64,000 bases of DNA from Ligula intestinalis (taxonomy: Eukaryota; Platyhelminthes; Cestoda; Diphyllobothriidea; Diphyllobothriidae): contig JAYGXS010000001.1 in the NCBI GenBank assembly GCA_036362985.1, forward strand, positions 74,596,273 to 74,660,272. The letters run 5' to 3'. The position numbers were made by a program, and so were the translations under genes. Under the pieces are notes generated by a model. The model was given only the letters and a program-made list of their open reading frames with translations, was not told where the DNA came from and did not search any database. Below are positions 35,223 through 48,031 of this stretch, piece after piece; the stretch's first letter is position 1, and every line of letters begins with the position of its first letter.

Positions 35223-36430
35223 CCACACCAGATCCGGTAAACGACTTCAGGCGTTTCCTGCCGTGGCAGACAAAGGATGATGCTTCCGAGGATGGAGGGT
35301 CATATTCTGCTGCCTTACGGCCGCTGTGCCAAGATGTCTAGCCCAAAACTGGCGTTCGAGTAATAATGCGAGTAAGCTTTAGTACTCACCTACCTAACCA
35401 CATGTCTTCGACCACCAGCTAATAACCATAAAGGGAAACGTAGCAGTCTCGACTAAGGGTACACCGTTGACCGACTACATTCTCTTAACTCGTACATCAA
35501 GATGAGTGTCCTTATGGCTGTGAATGGCCATTAGCCTGTCGCCTCTGTCCCTAAATGTTCTATTAGATTTATCCAATTATCCTTTCTTCTGTCACCAATT
35601 TTCCATCTTTTACTCGATACGACGGCACTTCACAACGACCAGGCACATTTCCGATCATCAAAGACGGAAGGTGTACATCACTTCTGTTTGGTTGAAAGTG
35701 GAAACCGCCCGTTGGTGTTAAGAGGGTATGTATAAACATTTTCCGAACGCCTATTCACCGACTCCGGACACGGCGTGGCTTAGCACTGCCAAAAATATAC
35801 AGAACTAGCAAATCTAGAGGTCATCAAGATAGGCGAAGGTTCAAGTTTATGACCTAAGAACGTGTTAAAATGGAATCAGTGCTATTAGCGTCGACTGAAA
35901 AATGTCGCTTTGGTGTGAATAAAATGCAACCGGGTGTTACATCAGGGAAAAGTAGGTATTTGTTCAAGCTTACTTACATTTACACGTCTATGCAAGCAAA
36001 GCCCAGGTGTATACGAAAATTGACCCTAACGGTTTCACGTCACAATTGCCACCTCGACGAGGAAAGATCCATCGAAGGAAACAAAAACAGAGAATTACGA
36101 GCATTTTTTACTTCTTTTGAAACTATTTCTAACACAAAATGCTAAGTTTTTAAAAATGTCCAGTTTTACGGTCTGTTTGTCACTCAGAGGGAAACATTAC
36201 TTAGCGAGGCATTGCGCAGCATTGGGCGGAGCTGAAACGTGAAAAGACGTAAATTACGCATTAAATATTCCAAATATAAGCATTCAAGTAGCATAAAGAA
36301 AAGATGGGTGGAAATAGCGTTTTGTGGATCTGGTTGCTGGGAGTTCGCCTGCCCCACTTGGTCTCAATCTAGAACCATCATCAGTGTTTGAGTAAAGACA
36401 CTCACAATCGGTAGAATCAAATTCAGCAGA
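35223..36430. other. Unassigned sequence
   Basis: No gene recognised. 36395-36430 (cactcacaatcggtagaatc) matches 5880-5910. Short frames at 35524-35721 and 35870-36145 have no known domain. Confidence 0.35.
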
Positions 36431-36646
36431 AGGAGATGCGACCATTGGAGCAAAGGTTTGATTGTCCTGACGTTTCGGATTCCGTCGGGAATCCTTAATC
36501 ATAGGTTATGTTGAAATAGTCTGAGTCGTGCGCAGATAGGGGCCGACATGACTCAGACTATTGTAACATTGCCTATGATTAAGGATTCCCGACGGAATCC
36601 GAAACGTCAGGACAATAAAACTCTTGCTCCCGTAGTGGCATCTCCT
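36431..36646. repeat. Second palindromic pair of PLE-type terminal repeats
   Basis: The left arm (36431-36527) and right arm (36550-36646) are inverted copies over about 97 bp, separated by about 22 bp. The right arm reads gcctatgattaa, GGATTCC-CGAC-GGAATCC, GAAACGTCAGGACAATAAAA, then ctcttgctcc. The left arm is its complement with few differences. A 7-bp stem with a CGAC loop sits immediately before GAAACG. Confidence 0.75.
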
Positions 36647-37025
36647 TCTTCTGAACTGCTTCCTGATACTCACATGCTCACATCTATTGATAAGCAAATT
36701 CTTAATGATCAACTGTACGCGCTGTCGAGTGCGTGGCAGCACTAAACGTGGAGATGTTGGAGTCCCATGAGCGAACTTACGCCGTGCGGCGGACTACCTG
36801 ATTGGCCTTCAAAGCAAGCACATACATGTGAGGTAGAGGCCGTTAGTTACAAAGTCCGTGCAGGCTTACTATCCAGTGTCTCGTCCCAGCTCACAAATTT
36901 GTGAAACATCACATAACGATCATAAACGAAACCCTAAAATCCGCGAAGGCACACATAACTCGGCATTGAACCTAACTGATATTGGTCACAAACGGGTAGC
37001 ACGAAGCATTAAGGAAAAGGGAAAA
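36647..37025. other. Short spacer; end of repeat and 3' flank of MGST3-like copy B
   Basis: 36647-36700 continues the repeat tail (gaactgcttcctgatactc). The rest has no recognised feature. A polyadenylation signal for the minus-strand gene was not clearly identified. Confidence 0.35.
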
Positions 37026-39994
37026 TTACCGGATGCTCGCAACTAGATGCTGGACGCCGGTGACTGACATATGCAACATGAGAAGGCCCAGTGCGATGAA
37101 ACCGAATAGACCCCTACAACGGTTTTTCGGATCTGCGGAAAGAGCAGGAAAAGGTTAAGATAGCCCAGGGGAAGAGAATGCGCGCAAGGGAAAAAAAAAC
37201 AAACAAAACTTATCTTGAGTAACTTGTTGAAATGAATGCAGCATAAAGGATTAACGTCGTTAAATAATGTATTCTAAGTTAAGGAGGAAAGTAGAAAAAG
37301 ATAGCTGTTGCAGTAACAGCTTTTCTGACGCGTTCAAAGCACTTTTATCCATAAAGGTATATTGGGCTCGCTAAGTGCCTACGAGGCACTGTAATGTTTA
37401 TTTGTACTTGACATGGCTTCGATTCGGCAAAACCCTAGTACCGACGCATTCGCAGAAGCAAGTGAAGAAGCGAGATATACGTGCGGCGGAAACTTGTGCA
37501 CAGAGATGGTCGCAACGTTATCTGTTATGTGTGGCACTAATCCCTTCGGCCCTACCATAGGCATTTTATTCTAAACTGGTTTCGCAAAAGCGTTTGTTGT
37601 CGGCCCCGGTTGACTACTGAGTCCATATTTACTTTTTTATAGCGTGATGTTTTTGTTTTAAACAAAATTATCTTGGAAATAGTACTTAAATTATGAGCGG
37701 GGTATTCAAGCCTCTTATTTGAAAGCCCATTGCCCCCTAACCTGGCTGATGGCCACCCAGTGTGTTCACGGAAGGTAAACAGGGCAAACAGGACAGACCC
37801 AAAAATTTTGATGTCATAAGATTCATGTTGCCAACACAGCCGCGGTTCTTAAGTGCGATCATGTTCTATAGCCCGGGTTCAAGAAGAAAATAGGATTGAA
37901 CAACCATTGGTGGTCTTCAGTTCGTAGGGCAATCGGCCAAATTCTTGGGTCTGTTAGGTGGCGCCCAATGGAAAACCAGGTTGTCTTACAGTTAACCATA
38001 CAGACGACTCGAGTTAGGTTGGGCGACGATGATCGCTTCTGCCAACTCTAGAACACGGCAGCAAAATATAGTAGACTGAGGTAGCAACTTTCGTAGGTAA
38101 ACATAAATGTTTATATAAGTTTTATCAACACTACTGCGAAATTCTTCACCGTTCTCATTCCCTGTAAACATGACTCGAGGACGACACCTAACCAATCGGG
38201 GGTTCTATTTGAACATGAATTCATTTACTAAGTATTCACTGCAACGCATTTCTAAACTTCTTCATGGCCACAGACCACCGAAAATCATCTGTTCGGTTGA
38301 TTTGGCCGCAGTGTTAAATTCGCCTCATTGTTCATCTGTGAGACAAATAATAGGACTCTACGGCCTGCCAAATTTTCTATCACTAAGAATCACAACCAAT
38401 GGGTATTCAGTCTTCCGACTGACAAGGCCAATCACCGAATTTGACTAATCCATTAACTTTGTTCATTCAAGGGCTCTACGCAACCTTTACTATTTTAATT
38501 TTATGTGCCGACGCCAGCTGATCGACCTCACGTATGCTTACGATATATATATATTTGACGGTGTAAGGCTACGGGAATGTACAGAATAAGCTGTCGAAGC
38601 TTAATGTGTTTGACAGATCATTCGATTCAACTATAAGCACTGGAACTACCAGCGGTTTTGAACCACATTTCCGACCAGAAGGCACTGTTCAGGATAAGTT
38701 GCTGTCAACGTGTAAAAGCTGACACCTGATGTCTGAGCAGTGTGGCCTGAAATGGACAGAAAAGGGATGAAAGCGTTTTCCAAACCGATGCTGCCCTATT
38801 AATGAAGATAATGTGTACTGGGCAGCACACAGATCGGTTATTGAATGTTCGGTTGCGCACACACATGGCAAGCGCAAATCGGAAGCGTTAAACACCACAA
38901 TCTGGGGAGCATTCTCCAAGTGAATTACATCGAATTTTTCCTAAATTAGACAGCCTGCACTCGTAACATCGCGAGCATGTCTCATAACAGCAAGCAAAGA
39001 CGATTTGCACGGCTTTGGCAAGTCTTCTATCACTTGCTGAGTGAATTTACTGCTACTGCTCTTAAAAAGGCAGCACTACCCATCTAGAAGCAGCAAAGAA
39101 AAAGTTAACTCAAAGAATGACTCAACAACGGCCATCGTAACAGTAGGTGGTTCTAGGACTTTCACTGTCACGCCCTTGTATTTTGAGAACGTAGAGTTAG
39201 CAGTTAAGGTATTCCGGCACAGACCATTTCAAGTGGAGATGCATTTTGCAGCATTGTCGAGGCCATGTGCTCTCCTAATATCTTGGATTGAATTGAAACC
39301 GGTTAGATTGGGAATTACCACATCCACACCAAGTCAAAGTCCATAACTACGGCATAAAAAACTGAAACCATTACCACTGTATTTAATTATTAACAAATCA
39401 ATTGCATATAGCTTATGATGCGCTGTCAACGCGCTACGATGCACGGCCAGAGACAAAGCGCTAATAATTCTTAAAAAGCATAGAAAATAGTGAAACTTGA
39501 AACATGGCAAAACTAGATTGTTGGAAAGACAACTTACTCCCACTCGTGTATCCATGGTGGTAAACCATTCTTCCTAGAAGAAAAACGGAGCCACATACCG
39601 CAGCGCCTACCTAAACAATCAGGTTTTACTACAGAAAACACTTACGGGGCACCGAAGTCCACCAACAAACAAACCCATCAGGAAAAATGGCATGGTTTCG
39701 AGACTAAAGATGATCAAAAATAAAAATAAAACAGTACTAATTCTGGTGCGCCCGCTGAATGCAGTTGAATTCTTCGTTTGTTGGATGATACAATAGCGGC
39801 GGCTAAAAACGTAAATGTTGCTGATTTGTGGGTACCTGTATGTCCCACTTCTTGCGAGCTTGCATGACACGACCGGCCATGTACATGTTCAAAGCAAAAC
39901 TGCCAGCTCCAACCAAGAGAACTCCACCATAGTATTTGGGGAAGCACATAGGAAGTTCATAGAGAGGAGGCAAAAGCTTCGAACAGTGCACCAT
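37026..39994 (-). CDS. Microsomal glutathione S-transferase 3-like (MAPEG), copy B
   Basis: Five exons on the minus strand: 39836-39994, 39738-39802, 39646-39703, 39538-39610 and 37026-37132 (159+65+58+73+107 = 462 nt, 153 residues plus stop). Exon lengths are identical to copy A. GT-AG introns are 33, 34, 35 and 2,405 nt. Motifs: YYGGVLLVG (about 21-29), GRVMQARKKWD (41-51), NEEFNC (62-67), RAHQNYLE (70-77, MAPEG signature), LRCPVGAAVCGS (91-102), GYTSGNPKNRCRG (114-126) and a hydrophobic C-terminus ending VASIR. The conserved MVH start is preferred over an in-frame ATG at 40018, because copy A has a stop there. Differences from copy A are spread through the protein and mostly conservative, which argues that both are maintained. 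The long last intron holds unrelated short frames. Confidence 0.9.
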
Positions 39995-40179
39995 TGCAAA
40001 CGAGTGTCCGAAAATCACTTAGTTCTTACCGCCTTTTGTGCACTTTAGAAAAAGACAAATGGTCTAGTACATAAAGGCCAAGCCAAGGTAGGAAACAGCA
40101 GTTGCTGGATGTTTTGTTAATTTTGCTTTATAACCTGACTATTTATCAAATAAAAGTTGGAAACATAACCGGAGGGCAA

Positions 40180-41860
40180 GATAAATGAGGAAAGAATACA
40201 GGCATCTGTAAAGCACTAGATTAGGCCTTGAGGTGTATGATAGGAACGTAACCGACGGATATAATATAGGAATTTACTAAATTTAGGGGAAAGGATTTCA
40301 ATACAAAGGGGCAACGAGAGATAAAATATTAGAGTTAAACCAAGGTGCGGGATAGAATATAACTCGTTGTGCAGGGTGTCTAATGATCCAAGACTGGAAG
40401 GGGGTCGCTATCGAAAAACACGGTTGACTGAATTCTGATTAATCAGAAGAAGACCACTGGCCTTTTCCGATGCCGAAACTTGGTCCGAACCATCTTTCGA
40501 AACCTAGAGATGAGTCTGTTTTTGAGAGAATAAGCAACATCCATCCGTATTTGGGGACCTTGTGTCATCATTGTAGAAGGAGAACACGTGAGGATGTAAA
40601 ATAGGCCCTTAAAGATCTTCGTAATTGTTGAAGAGGGCAGTGGGTCATCGCTTGCCTTACTTAGCGAATGGAGTAGGAAAATCAAAATATCCTCGAAGCC
40701 AAGAAACTGCCCAGTTTGTAGAGCCGCTTGAAAACGCTTTGTTAAAGACGGGATGCTCGAGACAGCTAAAATTTGAGGAGTAGTCAATATATGTATGTGT
40801 GTACGCACTACAGTCCTTATCTAAAGCTCAATTGAAAGCATTTTTCCTCCAATAATTGACTGGAAGTGATTATTAGAACAGAATGGGCCACAACAGCAAA
40901 AAGCATCTAGGGTGCAACGCCTTGACTTACATGGTAATTATACGAGGCGGCAAAATTTAAGGAGATGGTCAAGTCAAGTCAAATTTATTGAAGGAAATAT
41001 AGGCAAACGCCTTTGAACTCCCTCTTGGTGCATAGGATTAAGAAATGCATCGGCATAGCTGAACATTCCAAAGAAGTCGTTGACTCAATTTCAGATGACT
41101 ACTCGCTTGTTTCAAGTAATAAGCTCACACTCCGTTTACACGAGCCAGCAGTGTAACTGAGGAAGAAGAGCAGACAGTGAAAAAACTCCTAAGGCAGGCT
41201 CATAATTCAAAATGGAATGTCATTTGTGGTTTTTAGGAGAAAAACTGTCGCTCGTGGGGGAAGTATGTGAATGATAGGGGCATGATGCTTATGTGAATGT
41301 TGAGGGCAGCCATGGCGTCCATGACGAGTAATATCTAAATCCGAAGGAACATACGAGGAGGAGACCTCGGAGCCACGAGAACGTCCCGGAGACCGGAGAT
41401 GCGACCATGATACGCCTTTGCTGTGCCAATAGCCGGGGAACCCGCCACGTCGTCAGCAGTCGGTCGATACGAGAAAGAGTGTGACAGGGCCGCGTAGCCT
41501 AGGACCATAGGTGCGGTAGATGCGACCTCAGACACGATCGGCGCAGATCACATAGTGAGCAGAGACGTCATAGCTAGATGGTGCGATAATGTACAAGGCA
41601 GGTTCCAGTAGTGCGGAAGAGCAGACCATGTTACGAATTGATTTTGGAGCAAAGATAAAAGAATTTTGGTGATTGCAATGATTCTTTCTGAACGGCAATG
41701 ATTTGGAATGTTGGGCCCAACAAAGTTCAAGTTGATAAGACGTTTCAAGGCATTGGCTAGGGAGCACAATAAGATTTGAGGAGAAATGGTGAGGTGCCAT
41801 CTACCTCGGCAGCTGCTGAACCTAGAATCTTTTTACGGTGTTTCAATACTGTTTGTGCGG
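40180..41860 (-). mobile_element. Second, more decayed copy of the CR1/Rex1-like element
   Basis: 40190-40500 aligns with 9510-9800 (aggcatctgtaaagc, ggagggcaag and gggggtcgc blocks). 41760-41850 aligns with 10480-10560 (gatttgaggagaaatgg, cggcagctgctg, cggtgtttc). Frames such as 41528-41800 are RT relics. About 40970-41520 does not align with the first copy, and part of it (atttattgaaggaaatataggcaaacgcct) looks like the 3' end of a different non-LTR element. Confidence 0.65.
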
Positions 41861-43029
41861 AACCATGTCGTTTAATGTCGTTTAAGGGGTGGGGTACGAA
41901 TCCGCTATCATCCCAATTTAAAGACAACCCATTTAAACCACCACATTCTGGCTCGTCTTATAACCTCAGTGGTAATATTACACTCCCGTATTATACGCAT
42001 GCCTTATTTGACGGTCACTTTTCGCTACTCTTCAACAGGCTGATTTCGATGTACCACCTCTAAATTTTCCCATTGCAGATAACGGTATCCTCAAATATTT
42101 TACACCCTCCTATTAACCACACGTTATTGACTATCCATATACCAATGGTTATAGTCCCGACTGTAATCATTTCCCAAATAATCTTGGCCTACATTCTGGC
42201 TACCCACCTCCAAGTTATTTTTTTAAATAATGCTAACCATAGCCCTGCTATTCTAAATAAACTCGATATTACATTACTGTTGTATTAAATTTCTGTTGCT
42301 ACTAAGATATCTCATATAAGAGCCGGTGCGTGAGTGAATATTGGACCCTTCCCCTGATTTCTAACTCTTCGTTTACCATAGACAAATATGATTTCAACAG
42401 TCGAGACCGCATTACTAGGCGTGGTTGTGGTTGCCTTATCTAGAATTCCAGTCCCTGTATGACCTTTATGCCACGCCACTCTCTTAAAGTCATTGCTTCC
42501 CATCATTTTTCCCCTCACCCCGACAAACGCTCAAACTTTAACGGATATACAATCGTCCTAACTAACTATCCAACGAGGATACAAAACTTTGTGAAATTTT
42601 AAATTGATTTCGCGGTCCAAATTTACCATTAACTAATCGCCGACGATTATTATCTTCCAAACAGTGACTGGCTTTCAAACTTTTGTCCAAATGGTATTCA
42701 ACCTATCCTGGGTGCTATTAATTATTCAAAATTGTTTCAGTTGGTCCGCTCCTCAATGAGAGGTACTCATACTTTAAACATGATTTTCACAAACGACATT
42801 GCTGCTACCTTTGTTAATTTTAAGCAGGTCCTCTTCCAAAGCGACCATTTATTATTTTTCTGTTACAGTTTCCTTGCCTCTTCGAAGAAGACTAGCGCAG
42901 TTCATACATATCTTATGTCAGGGGTCAGCAACCCATGGCTCGCGATCCATATATGGCTCTTTTGATGATCGCGAATGGCTCTTTCAGAAACTTTAGATTT
43001 CATGATTTTGGTTACTCTTTAGGGGTCTT

Positions 43030-43335
43030 AGTAGTAGGTTGCACTTGGATCACTACAATCCTCAGACCAAATCCCAGGTTGGAAGTCAAAAGACACAAGT
43101 CATCAGAAGGAGTGATTTATTATGTACAGAACTCCCAGTTGCAGTCCCAGGTGGCAGTGGCAACTGGCGAAGCCAGGACTAGTGTTGATTGTGCCCTGCC
43201 AGACTTCAGAGAGCTTGAGACAGTCTTGACAGCTGATTCAGTAGGATTGCGGAGCAGGTTCAATTGTTCTGTTATTGGTGTCTCGCAATTGTCCGAGGGG
43301 ATGTCGCCTACAGAGGCCGAGGGGTGAACTATTTA
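43030..43335 (-). repeat. LTR-like repeat nested in hAT element B
   Basis: The complement contains ctgtacataataaatcactcc, ggtctgaggattgtag and gacttccaacc blocks that resemble the CsRn1-like LTR family less closely than the other copies. Its assignment is tentative. Confidence 0.35.
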
Positions 43336-44033
43336 AATGGCTCTTAGGTATTTGCACGCCCATGTATGCTCGTTTGTGTGTGCGTGACTGTATAAACTAC
43401 GGTCAGCAAGGCGGCGGTCTCGGGGCCGCCGAGAAACAGAAGAAAAGCGGACACTCGTGCAGCTGTTACCGGCTTCCTAGACGCAGCTGCGAGGTCAAGC
43501 CTTGGGGCGGGGGTGTTAGTGCAAAAGAGCATTGGAGCAGTTGCTTTTGGCAACACATGACTTTGGGACAGCAGGTCTTGGAGAAAGAAAGGGAAGGGAA
43601 TAGGCACGCATTGTAGCCGTCCGCCTTCAATGACGTGCCGCCACAAGCTCGTTAAATAACAGACTCTCTTCTAAAGTACAACAGTCGTAGACTTGACCTC
43701 AGCTTGGTCAAAGTCACGGCGGCAGACAAGGCTATCTTACGCGCATAGGCCAGCCGGCTTTGTAACATACAGTGCCTCGTGTTTATGTCCACCAGACGGA
43801 GAAAACAGTCCATTCGCGAACACTTGCTGTGTGGAATGATACATCGGCCGCGAAATCATGAGCAGACAGTGACAACTGGTATCACGATGCCTCAAATTGA
43901 CGAGACTTTTGTTGATATGAACTACTTGGGGGCACTCCCCTCCTCCCCCTGCCCCCTTTGATATTTCTAAACAGTTCCCCTCCCCCTTGAATACCGTTGA
44001 TTGGTTCTTTAAACTTTTACTAACTTATAATAT

Positions 44034-44815
44034 AATATATTTATCATGCCAGTTTACACTCAATTGTAAGCAGTTAGTAATGCACCTCTTGGGCGCCTTC
44101 CAACACCTCGAAGAGCGGAAAAACCTAAAACAAACTCCCTATGTTGCAGCCAGTATTGCTTTGTTTCAGGTTTTGTGTTTTGTCAATACTGGGCGAGATA
44201 GGGAGCTTGTTTCAAGGGAAAAAAACCTGCCTTCAAAGGTATGATACAAACGGAATAAATGTACAGTTGTAAGCTGAGTTGACTCATCAGCAGGAGAAAT
44301 GTTTCATATCATTTTAGGACATAAGTTCGAGACGGAGAGTGTTGGCACAAGAACACAGTGTTTGCAGTCTTTCTTCAATTGTTTTCGGCAAAAGTTGTGC
44401 GCTATCGGCTGAAAGGTTAGCCGACTGCGGGCAGGTGCTGCTTCAGCAGCATTATCTTCAGCATGAAGCCTGGCGGGGTTCAAAGTCCACGAACGCCATC
44501 AGAGTGAAAGAGAGATTCCACCGAGTCAGCACCCATAATTCGTGAAAGTTGTCTTGAATGTAGAAAACTAGTTATAGCTCTCTTAAACATAGAGTAGCTT
44601 TGCTGGGTTTTAATACTTTTGGGCAGCTTATTCCAAATTGATATCGCGTTTACTGAAAAGAATTGCCAGTACTTAACCGAACGTGCCAGAGGAAGAAATA
44701 AAAATACGTCTGATAATGAATTAATCTAAAACGTTCGTTCACCTATCTTGCCTTTTTGGAAAATACATCTGTCATAACATCTGACTGCTTTCTTTGATCA
44801 GACGGATCGCACATC
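44034..44815 (-). mobile_element. 5'-truncated non-LTR element nested in hAT element B
   Basis: The 3' UTR 44034-44517 is almost the same as 8972-9476 (cacctcttgggcgccttcc, aacaaactccctatgttgc and aggagaa blocks). Upstream on the minus strand, 44518-44720 reads the C-terminal block FFSVNAISIWNKLPKSIKT and SMFKRAITSFL, which the 9-kb copy lacks. It ends just before the hAT transposase start. Confidence 0.7.
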
Positions 44816-44816
44816 T

Positions 44817-46800
44817 TTGAACGCTACCTTCTCTCTTATTTGTCAAAAGTTAACCTCTGCAACAAAGAATATTGCGAAACGAAAAGGAGATAAAGAGTGT
44901 CGTACATTTAAGTATGAATGGGCTGAAGAATTCGCCTTTGTGCAGAAAGCACATTATGCGATGTGTCTAATTTGCAATGACAAGATTACATCGATGAAAC
45001 GGTCGAATGTAAAGTGCCACTTCAACACACGCCATAATAAGTTTGCATCAAAATACCCTGCGGGAGATGGCCGAAAGAAAGCATGCCAAGAGCTAATGAG
45101 CAGGATGCAAAACAGCCAGAAGCAACTCCACGTATGGACCCAATAAGGTGACTATAACTCCGCGAGCTTTCCTGGATCTTTATCAATAGTTAGAAATGGA
45201 AAACCTTTCACAGATTATGAGTTTGCTAAAACGTGTATGCTGGATGTAACCGATAAACTTTTTGATGATCTTCCGACCAAAGACAAGATAATTAAACGGA
45301 TACAAGACATGCCTTTGTCGGCAAAAACTGCTCATGAGCGTACCATCATGATGGCAACCCACGTGGAGGAAACACAAGTGAAAGACATAATTGCAGTGCC
45401 GTTCTTTTCTCTGGCTGGATGAGCCAGCAGACGTTAGCCATATGGCGCAGTTCAGTGTGATTGCAAGATATGCTACTGGTGATATACTGCACGAAGAAAG
45501 TCTTGTGGTTCTGCCAATAAAAGGGTCCACAAGAAGTGGGGATTTATTCAAGTCTTTCATGGATTTTGCTCAAGAAAAAAACTACCCATGAATAAACGTA
45601 TTTCAATGTGTACTGATTGTGCTCTGAGTATGGTGGGGGTAAAAACACAGGATTTGTGGCGTTTCTATGTGAATATGAAAATAAACCCATCCTACGTTTC
45701 CATTGCATTCTACACCAGGAAGCTCTTCGTGCTCAGATATGCGACGGGCAGCTTGGTGAAGTGGTCGCTTATCATCCGTATGATTAACTTTATTGTTGCT
45801 CGAGCCTCAAATGCTCGACAGTTTAAAACCCTGCTGGATGAAGTTGGAAATAACGATCTTGGGGATTTTGCACAGCAAGGTACGTTGGTTGGCAAAAGGG
45901 AAGGTGCTTAGCCGTTTCGCAGCTTGCCTGAATGAAGTCTGGACGTTCCTTGAAATGAAGGGCATTGAGAATCCTGAGCTAGCCAACACTGTGTGGCTCC
46001 TCATGTTTTACTATCTCGTGCACATGACCGAATACCTGAACCAACTTAACGTTTACTTGCAAGGCAATGGAAATACACTGTTATCCCTTCAACAATCCGT
46101 GTTCGCTTCAGAAAACAAGCTTGAACTCTTTATCATGGATCTTGAGACAGATCAATTACTACATTTTGAAAATTTAAGGCAATATAAAGATGCATGCACA
46201 GTAAGTGAGTCCGCTCAAAACTTTGATGTCCACCAGCTAGCTGGCGTCACATCCAGTCTCCCACAGTCGTTCAAAGCACGCTTTGGAGAACTTCGAGAGC
46301 ACACTTGTCTTTTTTAGTCCATAACCCATCCAACCGAGTGTTTACTGAACCCAACCGACCTACTTTATATTCCTGGCCTCTCCGTTGGATATTTCGAAGA
46401 AGAATTGGCTGACCTTAACGCCTCACACATGTGGGTGAATAAGTTCAGGTCACTCAATGAAGATTTGGAAAGTATCGCTTGACATAAAGCGGAGTTGACA
46501 AGCAAGCACATGTGGACAGAAATTAAGAAACTTAAACCCAAAACTAGCTGATAATCTATACTTGGAACACGCTTCCGGTCAAATACCACACATTGCAGCG
46601 TGTGGGTATTGCTACATTGGCCCTGTTTGGATCTGCGTATGCATTTAAGCAGTCATTCTCACATATAAGATACATCAAGTGCACAAATAGATCACGTCTA
46701 ACGGATGAAAGCCTTAACGCTTGCATGAAGCTTAACCTCACCAATTACTGACCAGACTATAAAACCCTCGACGAATCCATGCAACACTAGAAATCACATT
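44817..46800 (+). pseudogene. hAT transposase (GTF2IRD2/ZBED-like), copy B
   Basis: Frames 44817-45146, 45237-45422, 45391-45591, 45588-45911 and 45793-46317 follow one another on the plus strand. The start reads AKRKGDKECRTFKYEWAEEF, then a complete BED-like finger CLICNDKITSMKRSN with HFNTRH, and KYPAGDGRKKACQEL. Later blocks: AHERTIMMATHVEE, ARASNARQFKTLLDEV, LSRFAACLNEVWTFLEMKG, MDLETDQLLHFENL, then at 46600-46800 FGSAYAFKQSFSH and SRLTDESLNACMKLNLT. Frameshifts and stops at each junction make it inactive. It is the better-preserved finger of the two copies. Confidence 0.85.
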
Positions 46801-47694
46801 AAAAATATGTATACTTAATAAAAGCGATATTGTGGTTCTTTGGCGTTCCTTTTCCATTTTTGATTGGTTGGCATTAAGAGTAATAGGCTTGTTCGCCGAA
46901 AGCATAGTTCGCATGCCTGTCCACCTCTATTGGGAATCGCTTTGCGAGCTTTCTATCCTACGCTCCGTATCAGCTGTTTTACCGACTCCTGCCCGTGGGG
47001 GGAGTAAAGGAGGGGGTTTAGTGAATTTTGGTCAAGTGCTTTACGGTCAGCGCGTTAACGGCAGCGGCCAGGGTGGTTTCAGCCCCAAGGTTGTGTGCGC
47101 GTCGGGAAAGGGGGAAGGGTTGTAAACAGGCAGCTAGGGCTTGAACGCGAGTGTGTCAGTGTAATTGTGCTAACCTGGATTATGCACTGAAACGCCTAAA
47201 AGGTGAGGCGAGCAGACGCATTACTTTTAACTCACTTCTTGGCAGAAGGCAGCTGTTTTACTGCCTGCTACCTTGGGGGAGGAGGGGTTGAGTAGGGTAG
47301 CCTTAAGGCGAAGCCGGACTTTTTCGCTAGTGAGTATTAAAATAACGTTATTTAAAAAATTAATTCAGAGGCTTATTATACTAGCATTTAATATTATTTC
47401 ATTTTTAAAATATATTTTATGGCTCCTTCTGAAATATATTTCCAAATATTTGCTTTTTTGGCTCTCCGAGTTAAAAAGGTTGCCGACCCCTACCTTATGT
47501 CTACCCTCGTAAACATGAACTTAATAAGCATATTTATTCAGGCAAGATTGATTATAGAGGCTCCAAATTTTCCGTCAACTTATAAGTTTGGTAGCCCGTC
47601 TTTCAATTTTTTTAGTTAAATTCCACCAATACGAAGACAAATTTCCCTTTACATTAAATTCCGCCTACATAAGGTCGAATTTCCACCGATTAGC

Positions 47695-48006
47695 TGTAAT
47701 AAATATTACTATTTCACATCCTCTCCCTGAACTAACCCCCTTTATCTGATTGCCCCTGTAGAGACCGAGGTAGCAATTTGGGACGAAAATGCCGAGGACG
47801 AGGCCTGAGTGGCCAATTCAGTTTCTTCGGCTGTGACTCAGCAATCTGCTGTGGCTTCTTCCCGGCGTCCCCTTTTTCATCCGGACCTCCTGCCTTCCCG
47901 CACCCTTTTTGAGTTTCGTTGTTCCTGTTCGTTCAAAATCTCAATAAACTACTTTTTCCTAAAGGAACCCTCTTTGAGCTTGTCTGCTGACTGCTTGTAC
48001 ACTACA
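47695..48006 (+). repeat. 5' LTR of the Ty3/gypsy element
   Basis: TGT...ACA ends. Contains an AATAAA signal (ctcaataaac near 47940) and shared blocks gccgaggacgaggcctga and ggccaattcagttt with the 3' LTR. Confidence 0.93.
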
Positions 48007-48031
48007 TTATTGGAAGCAGTGGTTACGCACG

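Larger units (their letters stand above)
42919..47492 (+). mobile_element. hAT element B with near-perfect 8-bp target duplication
   Basis: It starts caggggtcagcaacccatgg and ends aaaaaggttgccgacccct, complementary ends matching elements A and C. Flanks are TCTTATGT (42911-42918) and CCTTATGT (47493-47500), 7 of 8 identical. Inside are an LTR-like repeat (about 43030-43335), shared hAT 5' noncoding sequence (43620-43790), a truncated non-LTR element (44034-44815) and the transposase pseudogene. The length of 4,574 bp is inflated by these insertions. Confidence 0.85.

Noticed and set aside
39803..40018. Single-exon 71-residue protein from the ATG at 40018
   Set aside because: Its last residues read into the 33-nt intron. 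The spliced model matches copy A exon for exon, and the conserved start is the later ATG.
44817..46317. A host ZBED/GTF2IRD2-like gene
   Set aside because: The frames are broken and lie inside hAT ends with a target duplication. A domesticated gene would be open and free of terminal repeats.
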